64,000 bases of DNA from Acanthacorydalis orientalis (GCA_034766995.1 CM068319.1:22367969-22431968); one strand, 5' to 3'. Numbered from the stretch's first letter, positions 12,083 to 27,095 are shown. Program-made: numbers and translations. The notes: generated from the sequence alone by a model not told the origin.

Positions 12083-13010
12083 GTAGGTTACGTTAACGAA
12101 AATGTAGATAGATGGGCGCCATATATATACACATTCAGAACTAACGTATGTATAAGCGTACCACCGATGGATGTGAATTGAATTATGACATGTGAAATTT
12201 ATTACCTATCGCGGATGAAAAGGCACTGTATTATAAAAAAAAGGATTTACAATTCCATACGATATGAATTTGCGAGTTGGGATTTCAATTTGATGTTATT
12301 TCGACTAATGGATTATTAGTATTTATGGTGTATAGAAAGAAATGTAGATGCTGCCAAATTTATTTATGAACCACTTATATATTCTACTTTTAAGAATACA
12401 GGTACCTGTTTGCATCAGTGTTGAATTTATACATTTTTGTTTGTCTTTTTTCAAACATACACAATACACACGTCATATGTAAACAATAATAAATGAATAT
12501 TGAATTTTATCTTAGTACTTTTTCAAATCTTTTCTTGAAGAAATATCGTTGAACATGATGAAATTAATGTTTATAAATCAGTGAATTACATTTAATGATT
12601 TACTTTTTCTTCAGGTTAATTCAATAAGTTAGTTACATAGGTTAGTTAGTTTGTTATGTCCATTACTAAATATTTTTAAAATAAAAAAAAACATTAAATA
12701 AATTAATTAAGACCTTTGTTTTAAACAATTCATATATTATAATATTTATCAAATATTTTTTTTAATAAAAGCATACTTTTTATAAATATGTTTGATTCGA
12801 AATATTACATTTTTTATTAAATGTTTTGATTTTTTTACATCAATGATTTGCTAATAGGTCTGTATTGATAATTGTTATTATATATAAAATAAACAGTGTA
12901 AATACATTTAATGCGTATTTAAATTAATATATCTACAAACTCTTAACGTAAATTGAGTAAATTTATCACAAAGAAATAAGCAATTTGATTAAAAATAAAA
13001 TGAGGCGAAA

Positions 13011-13040
13011 TTAACACACACACACACGTGGGTGTGTTAA
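13011..13040. repeat. Short CA/TG hairpin
   Basis: TTAACACAC (13011-13019) pairs with GTGTGTTAA (13032-13040), making a small foldback whose stem includes a CA repeat. Confidence 0.6.
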
Positions 13041-13482
13041 TGTACATAATGTTATGTTTTGTGTATATTATTTTCTCAAGTATAAGAATATTCTAATTGT
13101 CGTAAATTGTTTGTTTTTAGTAGTTTGTATTTAAAAGAGACATTAAATATTTCTACTATTGTGTTCGAAATAAAACATGCACATTTCTTAAAATATTAAC
13201 GAATGTCTGATAAATTACTCCAATAATTTTCAGTGAAAGATTTTTTTATTAGAAATGTAAAAATCGTTATTTTCTCAAATTCTTTCTATATTCAAATGAT
13301 GACAAACACAGTCTAAAGGTCCAGCTATAAAAAACACATGTGTTTGAGAAAAAATAGGTTACTGGTTTTTAGTTTATTTTTATGCAGTGTTTGCGTAAAA
13401 GTTATGGTAAAAATATGTTAAGATTGAGGACTAAAAATAAGTTTGTCTCAAACAGCCCTTTTTCCTGTATTTGGTGTTTATT

Positions 13483-13537
<55 letters not shown>

Positions 13538-15120
13538 GTTAGGAAAATACATTTTTTGTGTACGTAGATTAGATTCAAAAGTAACTCAAAATTATTATTA
13601 AAATTTGTAAAGTAACATTTGAATATTGACTACGATTGCTTGTTTACTCTAAGGTAGAAATGATTTAATTAAAAACAATATTTTTTTATCTTTAAAGCAA
13701 ATGTAGTTATTTATTCTTAGTTATTTTAAAAGATTATTACATATGTAAAGGTAATTAAATTTTATGTCTGAACGAACGGGTTTATATTTCATGTAGATTG
13801 TTTATTTACTGACAACAGTTTTATACCGTGCACTTGTTTTGATCTCATACATTTTATGAATTACTTGGTCATCCTTCTTCGATTCGGCATGATTGCCAGT
13901 TATGAAATAATTTAACGTTTTCTCAGTGTACATAGACGTACAATATGCATTTTTCAAACGGATATGCTAGCGCACTGATTCGTGTCCATAATTTAGTATG
14001 TTGTATATTACTACATTTCCAAACTTATAAAGTATTTAATGTAACTGGATTCTGTTTTATAGTTCCAGTATAAAAAAAAAATAACTTTCCGATCGAATGC
14101 TTATATATGGGATTGATAATGTTTTGTCAGTTCTGTACGGAGTTCGAAAGCTTATTTTATATCTTGATAAAAACATCACCCAATATAGTACAGGAAATTG
14201 AGCTTTCCATTGTGAAAATATATCGAGGGAAACGTAAATACGAACAGATACGAGTTTACAGTATTGTGTTATATTTCAGAAATGAAAAATTGTTCAATAT
14301 TTTTTAGATTCTGTAACTTTTATGCGGTGATTGAAAGTAATAAGAATAAATTATGCATAAATATTTGTTTGTGAAGTGCTCCTCAGTTTATTTTCACTTA
14401 GTAGTACAGAAATTACAAATTTCGATATAAAAGTATATGAGAATCATTTAATTATATTTTCCATACGCTGTAATTTATTTTTACGTAATCGTGAATGCGT
14501 ATATTTTTTTATCTTATCGATATTGTACTGGTAATTTCAACGTGTATCAAAACAGGAAATGTTTCATTGCACCTATAAATTAATTTTATAATAAGGAAAA
14601 TTCGAATTAAATATTCATATTGTTATCTGTGGCTAGATATAGTACAATATTTTATAGAATTTTGTAAATAGTTGTAGATATTTTTAAATGTTTATTAATT
14701 TGCCATTAGACAATAAAATGATGATTACATTTTGGATGTTTCGCAAATTAAACATTATATTCTATTTAAATTAATCGAAAAAAATATTTATATTTATTTA
14801 CATTTAGCTCGTTTGATTTGTACAGAAAATAATATTCTCTTTTTATAAAAATAATGAACGAATTAACTTTGAAATTAACGAGCTCAGTAAATGCTGGAAT
14901 ATTATCGAATGGTCAGGAAAATAAATAACATTTTCTAAGTATTACGTTTTAATTGATTATATTTATTTTTAAAATATATGTATTATAATTAATTAGGGAT
15001 TTAAGAATTTTAAAGTACAACTACTTCATGTTAATTAAATAAAAAATCGGTATATTTAGTAATTAAATAAAATTATTATTCAATATTTATATCTTCATTA
15101 GAATATTGAATTTAATATGA

Positions 15121-15177
<57 letters not shown>

Positions 15178-15611
15178 GTATTGAATCAATGCAAACTACC
15201 AACGTTTGTATTATATGAACTTGAAGATATTCCTCATCTATTTAAATAATTATTGAGTGAAGATGTTCGTATTATTTTTTTTTATTATTAAACCATCAAT
15301 ATTATTAATGTGAATGGTTCTATTAATTTATGTAGTTTTTTTTAGAATGAAATGAATATTTAAAAAATATAGTTTTTTTAAAAATGTATGTTATTAAAAA
15401 TTTAAATAACGTCAACTGATTTAAGTTATTTGATTATTTTCGTATTTCAGTGTATTTGTAATCTATTTATATAGTCTAAAATTTTCATTCAAAAATATAA
15501 TCGTAAATCTAAGAATATACTATACACGTTCAAGTTAAATAAATACCGTTTCCTACTTTTCTATTTATATTCACCATATAGTATTATTAGGTTCAAGTAT
15601 TGTATATAGAT

Positions 15612-15669
<58 letters not shown>

Positions 15670-16700
15670 AATTGTTTTTGTTGTAAAGTTATCAACATAA
15701 TTTCCGAATTAAAAACAGTAATTTGTCTAAAATACAATTAATAGTTAGAATAAAATTATATTTTTAATGTTACATACGTTAATATTGTTAAATTAATATA
15801 TTATAATCTATAATTATCTTTATATTGAATGTAAATACTGTTAGTTTGGATTGTACGGAATATTGTGGGACCAACTGTATTTCCTTGTTAAAAACGTTAC
15901 TTTTTATTTATATCAATGATAGGTAAATTTCATCTAAATATTATCTCTTTTTGAAATATATGAATATATAGTTAATTAATGTTCCTGTAAACCATTTCAG
16001 AAAGTAACACAGTATTAAACAACAACTAAATGTAAAAATTAAACAAATAAATGTTTATATTAATTGTACATAGAAATAATACAAACATATTTATTATTTC
16101 AATTAACATGCAAAAACATTTTCAAGTACTTTAATTAAAAGTTTAATTATATAGAAAGACAAAAAGATATTTTTTATTCGAAGTTACGCAGAATAGTTAT
16201 CTATATTCATTATAAAATGTGCGGTTTACGAGTAGTTAGGTAAAGAATAAAGTTGTTAGAGAGGAACAAATTTGTACGGTGTATCCGTAAAACGAGTTTG
16301 TTATAAAAGAATGTTTCGTATGGAAATATCCGCGAACGAAAATCTAGGTGAATATTTGCTCATTACAGCTGTGAACTCGTTGTATCCGTGCTTGTTTTAA
16401 TTGAATTCAATTGTGTGTTCCTAAAATGTAACTATTCTTTTTTTTATATTTTAAAATCAGTGTTTTTTACTTTAATCTTCTTCGTTTTCTTAGGTGTGTG
16501 GACATTTAAAAGAAAAATATCTGTTATGTTTTTTTTTAAAAGTACAAAAGCTTATAAACTTGAATATATTTTTATAAATAATATTTTTTGCATTTTTTTA
16601 CATCGATAGAAAAGTAACACAAATTCAAATTAAATATAATTTATCGTTTATAAAACTGATATATCCGTTCCTCTTAAAGAGTTACTGAGATTCTTTTTTG

Positions 16701-16702
<2 letters not shown>

Positions 16703-16788
<86 letters not shown>

Positions 16789-16789
16789 T
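16703..16789. repeat. Long (TA)n tract, one interruption
   Basis: About 40 TA units with one TTA slip near 16753, ending in TGTGTG. Confidence 0.9.
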
Positions 16790-17047
16790 GTGTAGATAAT
16801 GGATGTATATATTTATAATTAGATATGAATGTACCAAAACATAACATTGCATTTTAATCTAAATTAGAAAGCGCTAATTTTATAATTGCACAGTAAATAT
16901 CTATTTATTTTTTAATAATAGACATGTAAATTTCTTATTTGTGTATCTAATTTGTTTGTTTTTACTGTTGAATGCTTATTTGTTTTCTAATTTTCCGATT
17001 CATTAATCATTATTGAGTATTTGTGATAACTTTGCTTTAAATATACC

Positions 17048-17078
<31 letters not shown>

Positions 17079-17398
17079 TATATATATATACACACACACA
17101 CACTTTTATACAATTTCCATCATATAATTCTAATCAGAATAATAGTCTTAAACATTAAACACCGATTGTAATTGCTTTTGATAGATTTGTTAACCCAGCC
17201 CAAGGCCTCATTTTCCCCAGAAGTCCAAGAAGACAATCATTTTGCGAAAGATGACATATTTCATAATGTCAGATTTATATTAATGGCAAGTTGGTAAACA
17301 GAGCGTGTTAGCTACTAAAAAATAAATATTTCTATTTTTTTTCTAATGAAGTATGAAAACCCTCTTCATTTTCCCATAACCTATTTCTTTTAAACGTT

Positions 17399-17438
<40 letters not shown>

Positions 17439-18471
17439 TATAGTTCAGGTTGATAATAAATATAAATACAATTAAATAATTTTTGTCAAATATATGTGAC
17501 TTTTTAGGTCATAATTTACTAATAAGAAATCATATGGATAATGAAATGTCAATTATGATTTGAGCTTGCAAACACATATTTTTTTTAAAAAAAACATTAA
17601 CTTCTTCCTTTTTGAAGCGTTTTAATATAGTATTAAAAATCTTATGATAACGTATTTTAAAATTAATAGAATTCTAATAATAATTTTTTTGCACATTGAT
17701 AGATATTTTAATTAGCGATTTTCAACACATTGTTTATGTGGGTAATTAATAAAAGTAAGGGGATTTCTTATCACTTTGAATAAATTTAACTTCAGTAAAT
17801 ATGCTCGTTATTTTGTAAAATATGAACGTTTTAAATCGAAGTGTCTATATATTTGAGAATGAACAATTTTCGGTATATCTGTGACATTTTTCTTCTAGGT
17901 TCGTATACTTCCTGTATTGCTTTTTCCTTTGTAAAAAAATACTTATGAAACTTTTTTTATTTTCTTAATCATTATTTTTAGAATCATTGAAATGTTTCTA
18001 TAATCAGTTAGTACTTATTTTTAACTCTCAATTTTTATTCACGATCAGTAAATGCAGCACGAACGAATTATTTGTTTCCGGGATATGCTTATATTAAAAA
18101 GATTTACATTATTTACTCCTTTATATACCTTTTTTTATTAATTTATAGGGTTTTTGATGTGTTAAACAAAAAACATGAATGATATTTATGCCTTTATGTT
18201 AAGTTATAATTCCGGTATTAACGTTTGAAAAATATTTATATGAAACGTGTTCATTTTTCGTTTCTCATGGAATATGTTTTCTATTTGTTATAGATAATTT
18301 ATAAATGGTCTTTGCCTTTTTATTGATATATCATCTTTTATAGCTTCTCTAAACTTTTTTATGTTTTACATGAACGAACTTTTAGTATTGAGAAAATAGC
18401 TGTACAGTTTTTCTAAGTTTAACATTAATTATTTAAATTATAGTATTATATTATATATATATATATATATA

Positions 18472-19033
18472 TAAGGTTGGTATAAAAATAATTGCGGTTT
18501 ATGCCTTTCAAATTGATATACATTTTTTTAAAAATTTAAGTGGTTTTAAGTGGTCCAGAACTGTTAGATAATAACGTCAACTTTTGTGCAAGTTCTGAAT
18601 TGTTGATGTGATTCTGATTCAACTAACGCCTTCAGTTGGTTGTTATGAACTGAAGAAGGAAACCTGCAACCTTCTTCATCTTCAAGACACTCGTCTTCAG
18701 TAGGAAATGTTTGTAACTACCATTGTACCGTACGTTCCTTAACAGTACCCACATCAAACGCACCGTTTAGCTTACGAGCGATTTCTGCTGTTTTACGACT
18801 CATTTTGAACTCGTACAAAAAAATGCTGTTATTTTCTTCTTTTTCAGCTTTAATTCAATAATCTAATTTGAAATAAAATTAATAATAAAACCTAAGTCGA
18901 TGTTACCAAAATACAGACCGGAAAATGCACTGTAAATTGATATTAATATGAACACGATGAAATGGCACATTCATTGGAAAAAAAAAATAGAATTCAGTAA
19001 ACCAAAGCAGCAATTATTTTCATACCAATCTAA
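18472..19033 (-). mobile_element. Internally deleted mariner, copy 1
   Basis: A 562-bp element bounded by about 30-bp inverted repeats (left TAAGGTTGGTAT..., right ending ...ATACCAATCTAA) with TA on both sides, the mariner target duplication. On the minus strand it keeps a 5' leader and the N-terminal helix-turn-helix part of a cecropia-type mariner transposase, followed after a short AT-rich stretch by the opposite terminus; the catalytic DDD domain is gone. It is non-autonomous and its transposase remnant has stops. It inserted at the end of a (TA)n tract (18452-18471). Confidence 0.9.
18543..18856 (-). pseudogene. Mariner transposase N-terminal fragment (copy 1)
   Basis: Reading leftward, recognisable pieces are KTAEIARKLNGAF, GTVKERTVQW, ECLEDEEG and NNQLKALVESE, matching the DNA-binding domain of cecropia/Hsmar1-like mariner transposases. 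In-frame stops and frameshifts interrupt it. The remainder, including the catalytic triad, is absent. Confidence 0.85.
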
Positions 19034-19297
19034 TATATATATAATCAAACGTATTCTGTCAGTAAATTGACATATATATATTATTATAATTGGCAATGTT
19101 ATAAATTGGAAAATATATTCGAGAAATGTAATGTGTCCAATGTATATCAATGCTGGCGAATATTATGGTTTTCTTGTCAGATTGCATTACCTTCAACCTC
19201 TTGTTTCTGGGTTGTCGCTTTGTTGGAGTTATGAGATACTTGTGCTGTCGTTTGATGTTTTCTTATGTAACATTATGTCAATATACAGGCATACAGT

Positions 19298-19363
<66 letters not shown>

Positions 19364-19564
19364 CCGAGTATGTAGCTGGAAAAGATTACTGTAAAAAAGT
19401 AATTAATACTGTTCGTTCCATAAACTTAAGCAGTGTATAAAATTGAGTTTTGCCTTATATTAAAAATTCTATAAGAGTAATTTTTCTTTTAAATACATTT
19501 ACTTGTATTAATGTACATTTTATAATGTATTTATCTGTTTATACGATTTTAATTTGTATACATG

Positions 19565-19569
<5 letters not shown>

Positions 19570-19636
<67 letters not shown>
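19570..19636. repeat. (TA)n microsatellite
   Basis: About 33 units with a single G interruption near the right end. Confidence 0.95.
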
Positions 19637-21140
19637 AAATTAAAAAAAGTAGGTGAAAGGTTGAAATTATTACCATTCGCTTAATGACGTAACGAAGCGA
19701 TAATCGCAAATCAAAAACTGTGATGATATTAACTTTTCTATTCCTGTCTTACGGCGCTCACGAGATTATTACAGAAGTCTGTTCGACTACTTTTACTAAT
19801 AACTATTTCCATGTGAAACTTCTGCATTTTAACATACAAATGACTATTGATAATTCTACAAATAAAGTCGTTCTTAACTTCATAAAAACATGGACTGTTT
19901 TTGTATACATGGACTATATTTTTTATTCATACGAGAAATTATTATTTCAAGGTTGTATTAATCTAGCTTAATAAATAGAAACACAGTCGTCTATAGTAAG
20001 TGGAAATATGTAGTATTACTATATATATATATATACATACACACACACATATATATATACATACATGTATATATATGTATGTATGTTGTATGTAGTTATG
20101 TATGTACATGTCCTACAAAGATGGCCCTTTATGGATGCAAAAGATGTTTTTTTCAACTTTTTTTTGAACATATTATATATAAAATATTTTCGGAATTAGT
20201 CAGATCATGAGAATATAGTTCATTTCTGATTAGGGTGCTAATAGATATTTAAATCCGTTTGACTAAAAAATTGAAACCAGATCCGCGGAAATCCATTAAC
20301 AAGTGTTAGGTGAATTGGTGCAATTTATTTGGTAATGCGTTATATGAAGAATGTTAGGTTTTTCCAATATCAACGAAAATGAAAGATTTCTTTTTTTTTC
20401 GAGTCACTGAAAACAGCAACTAATTTTAATATGACTAACTAAATTAAATTGTAATCAATTTTTTTATTAAATTTTATTTTATTATTGAAGAAAATAAAAA
20501 TAGTAAAGTGTAATATCTGTGGTCGGTACGACACACCATTGGTCAGTTTCCTTACTTTACTTTTACGTAACTTTTTCGATACCATGACGTAAACATTTCA
20601 GATATTCACAAATAATTTTAATTACTGCATAAGCATTTAGCTACTGTTTTTTTTTAATAATTTATCAAAAAATAAATAACCCTATCTTATTAAATTTGTA
20701 ATGTTAATTATTTGTTGACATATTTCAAAGAACTGTGCAAATTTGAACACCTTATATCTATACATTCAATTTATTTTATTTTTATTTCTATTTAGATATG
20801 TGTTATGAGAAATGTGTTTTGTTGGATAAGAAAGTCACGTATGAATATTTTTCTGTGCTCGAGGCAATGTGTTGAAAATGTGTGAAACACTGTTGTCAAG
20901 TGCGGACAAGCTACTTCTTTAGGTGTCTTATCGCGAATTCTTTATCGTTTTGTACATGAATATTGATTCGCAATGTAAAAAAAAACTAAGCTTGGACATT
21001 TTCTTGATGTTCGTTTATATCAAGTACGTTGTAGGTTTTTACTTTGATTTTCTTATGCATATTATTACTTTTATTGTTCCACATGTGCATTTAAAAAGTT
21101 TAATAAAAGAGAAAGATTTTTAATTTTATAGAATTGTTAA

Positions 21141-21148
21141 TGTATGTG

Positions 21149-21218
<70 letters not shown>
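21141..21218. repeat. (TA)n microsatellite, interrupted
   Basis: Near-perfect TA repeat with one TTTA interruption near 21186. Confidence 0.9.
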
Positions 21219-21221
<3 letters not shown>

Positions 21222-21921
21222 TGAATGAGAAATTGAAAACTATAATGAGTGTATATTTTATATTTTTGTATAATTGAGAGGGAGAAGTTTTCAAAATTTT
21301 ATATTATTTAAATAAATTATTTAGCAACATTCTACAGATATTCATTTATAAGTTGTAACAACAATTATTTTAATTTTTTAAGCGCATTATTATTGTTTTC
21401 GGTATAAAACATTTTTCGTATCTATAAGTTTATATAAATACATCGGTGTTGAGTTGCAGGTTTGGTCGCAAATAATTTGTTCTAGATTTATGTATTTTAG
21501 ATATATAATTAACGTTTCGCAAGTGACATCCCACAAAGCAATATTTTTTAAAATATTCCATTAATATTTTTCAAAGTGGTACGATCAGTTTCTTTTTGTA
21601 AATAATGATTGGAAAAACTATTCACTTAATATTATTAATTGTAGAAAAATAATTAAAAGTTGGGTTATTTAGCATTTAATTATTTATAAAAAATATTTTA
21701 TATGGATAATTTTTAAAAAAACAATGGGTATCCTGCATGTAAAGTTTTAATATTCTGATGCCCAGATGTAAATGTTCCAATTGATTAATTTTATGTTGAG
21801 TAACAAAAGATTGCGTAGCATATAATTAATGATAGCTGTCAGGAAAATAAAACTAATATTGTTTTCAGAGTTTCTTTGAACCTTATATTTTATTGTAATT
21901 GGTATCATACATGGACACATA

Positions 21922-21923
<2 letters not shown>

Positions 21924-21979
<56 letters not shown>

Positions 21980-21984
21980 AGAGA
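21924..21984. repeat. Compound (TA)n(GA)n tract
   Basis: TA tract passing directly into a GA tract, the same compound design as at 561-633 and 722-783. Confidence 0.9.
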
Positions 21985-22506
21985 CATTCATTAAATGCAT
22001 ATAAATAAGTATAAATGTGAAATAAAAATATTATAATAGGTAATACCAATATTAAATATATTTAAAGATACATAAAGTACACATTTAATACCTCTAGTTG
22101 TGAGGGCTTGTTAAGAAAAACAGTTTATGTTATATAATACAATATACATCAAACATAAAAACGATAACTTTTACACTTTCATTGATTTGTACATGATTGA
22201 ATATAATTTTCAGAATGTTCGGTTCACATTTTTATGGAGTATCTACCTGAATAATTTTGAGAACATGTGCATGGAATTGATTATTCGAAAAAAATCATTC
22301 CTGAACCATAAATTATTTAACATTGATGTTCGGTATACTAATAATATTTTTATGCGCTTAAACAACTGAGTTTTATGACTTTTCATTTTTTACTAATGTT
22401 TAGGTCCTGTATTTTGTTTGTTTTATATTATATGATTACATCATACTATGTATTCGATGGACGTGCGGCGTACTCGGTTTTAGTTAGTGTGGGTTTTACG
22501 TATTTG

Positions 22507-22556
<50 letters not shown>

Positions 22557-23387
22557 CAAATATAGGCATTTATTTATATAAATTATGTCTAAAAAAATGT
22601 AAAAAGATAAAATGTTTTTATTGGTTATAAATTAAAATAATGTGTTTGAATATTCAAAGATTGATTGATGATTCTTTTATTTTTCTTACTTAAAAATCGT
22701 GAATAAGACTCTTTTATATTTGGAGGAAACTAAATAAAATTAAATTTTCAGTAAAACATCCAAATTTATTTTCTTAATAGTATCTTTATGCGCTATAAAT
22801 TTTTTTCGGCTATAAAATTGTATTCTATAAACGTAGCACCTTTCCAAAGATCGGTTTAATTCAACTGGAATTGGGTTATGTTTACAGAATACAGTTATTT
22901 CAATTAAACACGTTCGTCGATACAATTCTATATCTGATATACTAATGTTGAACTTGATGCGTTTTTGCTACTGTTCTAAATACCAGACCAAATAAAGGTA
23001 ATAATTTAAAATGAAATTGTATTACAGTATCTTGAACACATTAATGCTAATTTTATAAGACTGGTTTTCTTGACATTTATATTTCGCAAAAAGAAAGTAG
23101 AGTACAACTGCATTCAGTATTTTTAATTTCCGCTATTTAATTTTATTTTTGTTTTTTAAATGTAATTTTTTTTCATATGTACATATATATATACACACAC
23201 ACATATAATTTTCTTTTCTTATTCGTGGTATAAAAATATTTTATTTATAATTTAGTTTATTAATAACATATGTTGTGCATGGAAATGGGAAAAATATCTA
23301 ATCTTCAAAATAGTGAAATAGTGTCTGTGATGAAAGATAAGTCACGAAATATTATTATGTTTTTTTAATTTCTCATTTGCATTTATA

Positions 23388-23490
23388 CAAAAAAATCATA
23401 TTATTTTTTATTTAGTATTTTAGTTCAATTCAATACTAAAATACAATTGAACTAAAATACTACAATAAATAAGAAATAACATAATTTTTT
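23388..23490. repeat. Long imperfect foldback with a perfect 16-bp core
   Basis: Core arms GTATTTTAGTTCAATT (23415-23430) and its exact reverse complement (23445-23460) surround a 14-base loop. Outside the core, complementarity continues for about 25 more bases with a 3-base bulge and a few mismatches, giving a hairpin of roughly 100 nt. It could be a short MITE, a product of replication template switching, or a hairpin RNA. No target duplication was identified. Confidence 0.75.
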
Positions 23491-23541
23491 TTAATTTTTG
23501 CTATTTTTTAATACTTTCATGTGAAAGCCAAAATTGAATCA

Positions 23542-23594
<53 letters not shown>

Positions 23595-23797
23595 CAGAAT
23601 TCAATTAGTCGAAATCAGTTTTCCATTGTATTCTGTATTTAAGTATTATTAATATTAAAAATCATACAAAATTAAAATGACATATTCAGGATTTTGTAGT
23701 ATCTTTTAGGATGTTGTACTCATTGATGAAGCAGAATTAATTTTTTGAAAAGAATTTTTAACTTGTTGCTGAGTCACACAATAACTGTTACATAGGT

Positions 23798-23870
23798 CAG
23801 TGTTCTCTACCCGTGAGCCGCAAATTAACGCTCATCAGTGGGTCACAAATTAACTTTTTTTGTGCAAGTC
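23798..23870 (+). mobile_element. hAT-like terminal sequence (remnant)
   Basis: CAGTGTTCTCTACCCGTGAG, continuing through two GTGGGTC-like segments, resembles the common hAT terminus CAGTGNTTCTCAACCNGTGGGTCGC from the Charlie-type lineages. No matching second end or 8-bp target duplication was found, so this is at best a solo, decayed end. Confidence 0.35.
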
Positions 23871-24175
23871 CATAGTGAATGTTAAATATGGACAAAATTT
23901 CAATCTAGTTTGTATTAATTATGTATAGTATTCTTGTTTCGTTATTTCGCTTTTTGTATGATTTGTAATGCGCATATTTATGATTACTATTGAGTATAGT
24001 TATATACTAGAAGAACTTTTTGATGAAATAATGATGATACTATTATTATATCGACGAGACAAATATTTGCTATATTGTTTTTATTAAATGACGTAATGAT
24101 GTATATAATTAACATGTATTATTGATGACTGAAGTGTGTATTTATAATTGCAAGTGAGTTAAAATTGTAAAAAAA

Positions 24176-24237
<62 letters not shown>

Positions 24238-27027
24238 TGCTCTCTCATCATTAATTATATGAGTCTGTTATTGTCTCATTTACAAATCGATGCATTTTAT
24301 GCATAAACATTAAAAATATTTAATTAATTTTCTAAATATGTTGTTAAGATGGATTTTAAATGATGTTTACTTAATTAAAGTTAATATATTATCATTCATT
24401 ATTAAAAAAGCGTAATTAATTCGACATTTTATATGTCTATTATTTTTGGATTATTTAATACACTGAAAATTATCTTTGTCATACGATATTAAATATAGGA
24501 AAATACGACCTATGCAAGAGTTATGATTTTTTATGTAGAAATTGACAGTTCAATTAAATATTTAAGTAAATTAGTACAAATATTGAAAACTAATCTCAAT
24601 TGCCTATTATATTCCATTAGTTATATCGTTGTACAAACTATGCATATTGTATTTTGCATCCATTTGCTAAGCTGAGGGTTTGAGAATAGCCTTAAGCGAG
24701 GCCCTTGATTTATCAATACGGGTCGATGCATTACCATTGCCTCTTAGTCAATATAACCCACTAACAGTTTTCAATTTACAATGTGGTGTGTATCTATAAA
24801 AAGGTTACCCTTTTTTGAATTTGAATACTAATACAAGTGAGAAAGAATATGCCTCATATTTTTATTTGCTTATTATTTATGGGGTTATATAACCGAAAAG
24901 TTAAAATAAGTGATTTTTCTTTAAATCGTATATTTAATTTTTGTAAAATCTGTAGTTTGTTTATATACATGTACGCTTTCATTCTTGATTTAAAATAGAC
25001 TTAGTAAATTGCATGTCTTTTTTGATTATTTATGATTTAATTTTTTATGCAATTTTATTTTTTTTTAAAAAAGTCAGTAGTGAAAAATGTCTTTAATGGA
25101 AACGTTTATTGGTAAATTTATATAATTTTTAAAGAAATAATTTTAATGAAAACATTTTATATATCATAACATTCATTAAATCAAAATTATTTAATTTGTT
25201 ATCTGTTTTAGTATAAAAAAACTGTATTTTTTGAGGATCCAGATCATATTTGTTATTTAAATCAATATTTTTTTTGCACAAGTTTACAATAATTATGTAT
25301 TTGAGTATTTATTTAATAAAATATTATATTTTTGTGTACATGCAGTTAAGTTTAACTTTTGGTATAATGGTTTGTAGTTGGATAATAGGATTTTTCAATC
25401 AAACTATATCACGAAATACAAGGTAGAATTAAACCCTTGTAAAATGTATGTTTACTATCACATTTATTCTGTACAAACTTTTCGTAACACAAACTTTACA
25501 AAGCCCATACATACAACAAACGTACATAAACCTAACTGTTTAAATATACGGGCAGAAATAATATACCAACAATTTGTCAGTATGGTTTCTAAGATACAGT
25601 AGTATAAACCTTGTTATTTACTGAGAAATCCATTGAACCTATGATAAATTTCCTACATTTCCCACGGGCAGTACGAAAGGTTTCCTTTCATCATATGCTG
25701 TAATTTCTATTGTTTTACATATCCTAACTCTATTAAGTGATGTATGTTGTAGACATGTCTCATCTGAAGATTTATCCTAGGATTATAGAATAATCATTGT
25801 TTTCTATTATTATTTTTTATTTAAATTTATCAACTTTATTTTTTTATTTGTTGTACATAATGCCCTTCATTTATATCTGTTTTGGAATTTTTAAAATGTA
25901 TATATTTAAAATATATAAATTTAAAATATATAAACCAATTTGATGTTTTTTTTAGAATTGATATTTAATTAAACACAGTGTTTTGATGGCTATGTTTTAG
26001 GATTAAAATTAAAAAAATCTGTCGTCAAAATTTTTGTAAACAGTACATTATTTTCCTGTCAATTTATTAACATATATGGGACTAATATTTAAATGTATGT
26101 AATGTCTGTTGTACTTTCGGTGTAAATCAGATGTTAATGCTGGTTTACGAACTTTTACTTTTACGTAGCAGACTGTGCACTTCTTATCTGATTTGGGCGG
26201 AGTCCCGTTATTTTTGCATCATCTGTTTGTAGTAGAAACTATAAGATTTAGAAATAAAAGTGATTCTTTACATTTATAATATGACGGAATTGGTTTAATA
26301 TGTGTCGATAGTCTTTCTATAAAATTTAATTAGTTATAGTAAAATAAAGTGAATCACATTTTGACAGAATTAGATGAATTATTTTTTTGTTACTGTGAAA
26401 ATTGTATAAGAAAACAAAATGAATATTAACTCGAAGACAAATAGAATGCAAGGCGATTTAGTTGATAGATTTTCAATTTTATTGACATCTTTCTTTATTT
26501 GTTGTGAAGGAACTTTATTTTTGAGTGCTTTATTAAATGTAATTAATTTAATAAGAGAGTTTAAAGTTCATTATTTAATTAGATTATAGCAGCTTCTAAC
26601 TTATAATATTTTTATATTTTCTAATAACAACATGATATAAATTCACTCCGACCAAAAATAATTTTCCACTATAAATTATTATTCAACTTTTCTCGATCAA
26701 TCTTTTTTTGGTACAGTGTTGTATATTACTTTTTCACGTCTATTGAGAAAGAATCAATTTCTTACTAACTTTTTCTTGAAAGATTTTTTATCATAGTATT
26801 CTCCTAAGTAATTTTAGTACATAAATTAAATTTATTAATTGATTTTTTCTATCAATTAATATGTTACCTTAACATAATGTTCTGAAAATATTTCAGTAAT
26901 GTAGAGGTTATCCAATTTTACTGTATTATTAATTTTAAATCTTTCTTGAATTTATTTATTGCTTTTAAAATATTTAATATACGGAATCAATATATGATTT
27001 ATGAAATTTTAAAGTTACTAAATTTAT

Positions 27028-27029
<2 letters not shown>

Positions 27030-27095
<66 letters not shown>

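Larger units (their letters stand above)
8281..18471. other. AT-rich gene desert or intron, first part
   Basis: No convincing exon. TA tracts lie at 8563-8625, 9203-9262 (with CA), 11083-11144, 11679-11727, 13490-13533, 15121-15175 (CA then TA), 15617-15665, 16703-16789, 17048-17103 (TA/CA alternating), 17405-17434 and 18452-18471. Slightly CpG-richer patches occur at 11930-12120 and 16210-16400; neither shows a recognisable product. The 92-codon minus-strand frame at 11767-12045 begins in the CA/TA repeat and is not credible. Confidence 0.55.
19034..23387. other. AT-rich non-coding interval
   Basis: No gene recognised. It contains TA tracts at 19301-19359, 19570-19636, 20017-20104 (mixed TATG/CA), 21141-21218, 21924-21984 (TA then GA) and 22508-22557. 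The open frames here (such as 19131-19361, 19720-19971 and 22127-22369) are either TA-tract read-through or short AT-driven frames without a domain or splice support. Confidence 0.55.

Noticed and set aside
15121..15175. Regularly spaced repeats as a CRISPR-like array
   Set aside because: They are simple microsatellites without unique spacers, and the genome is eukaryotic.
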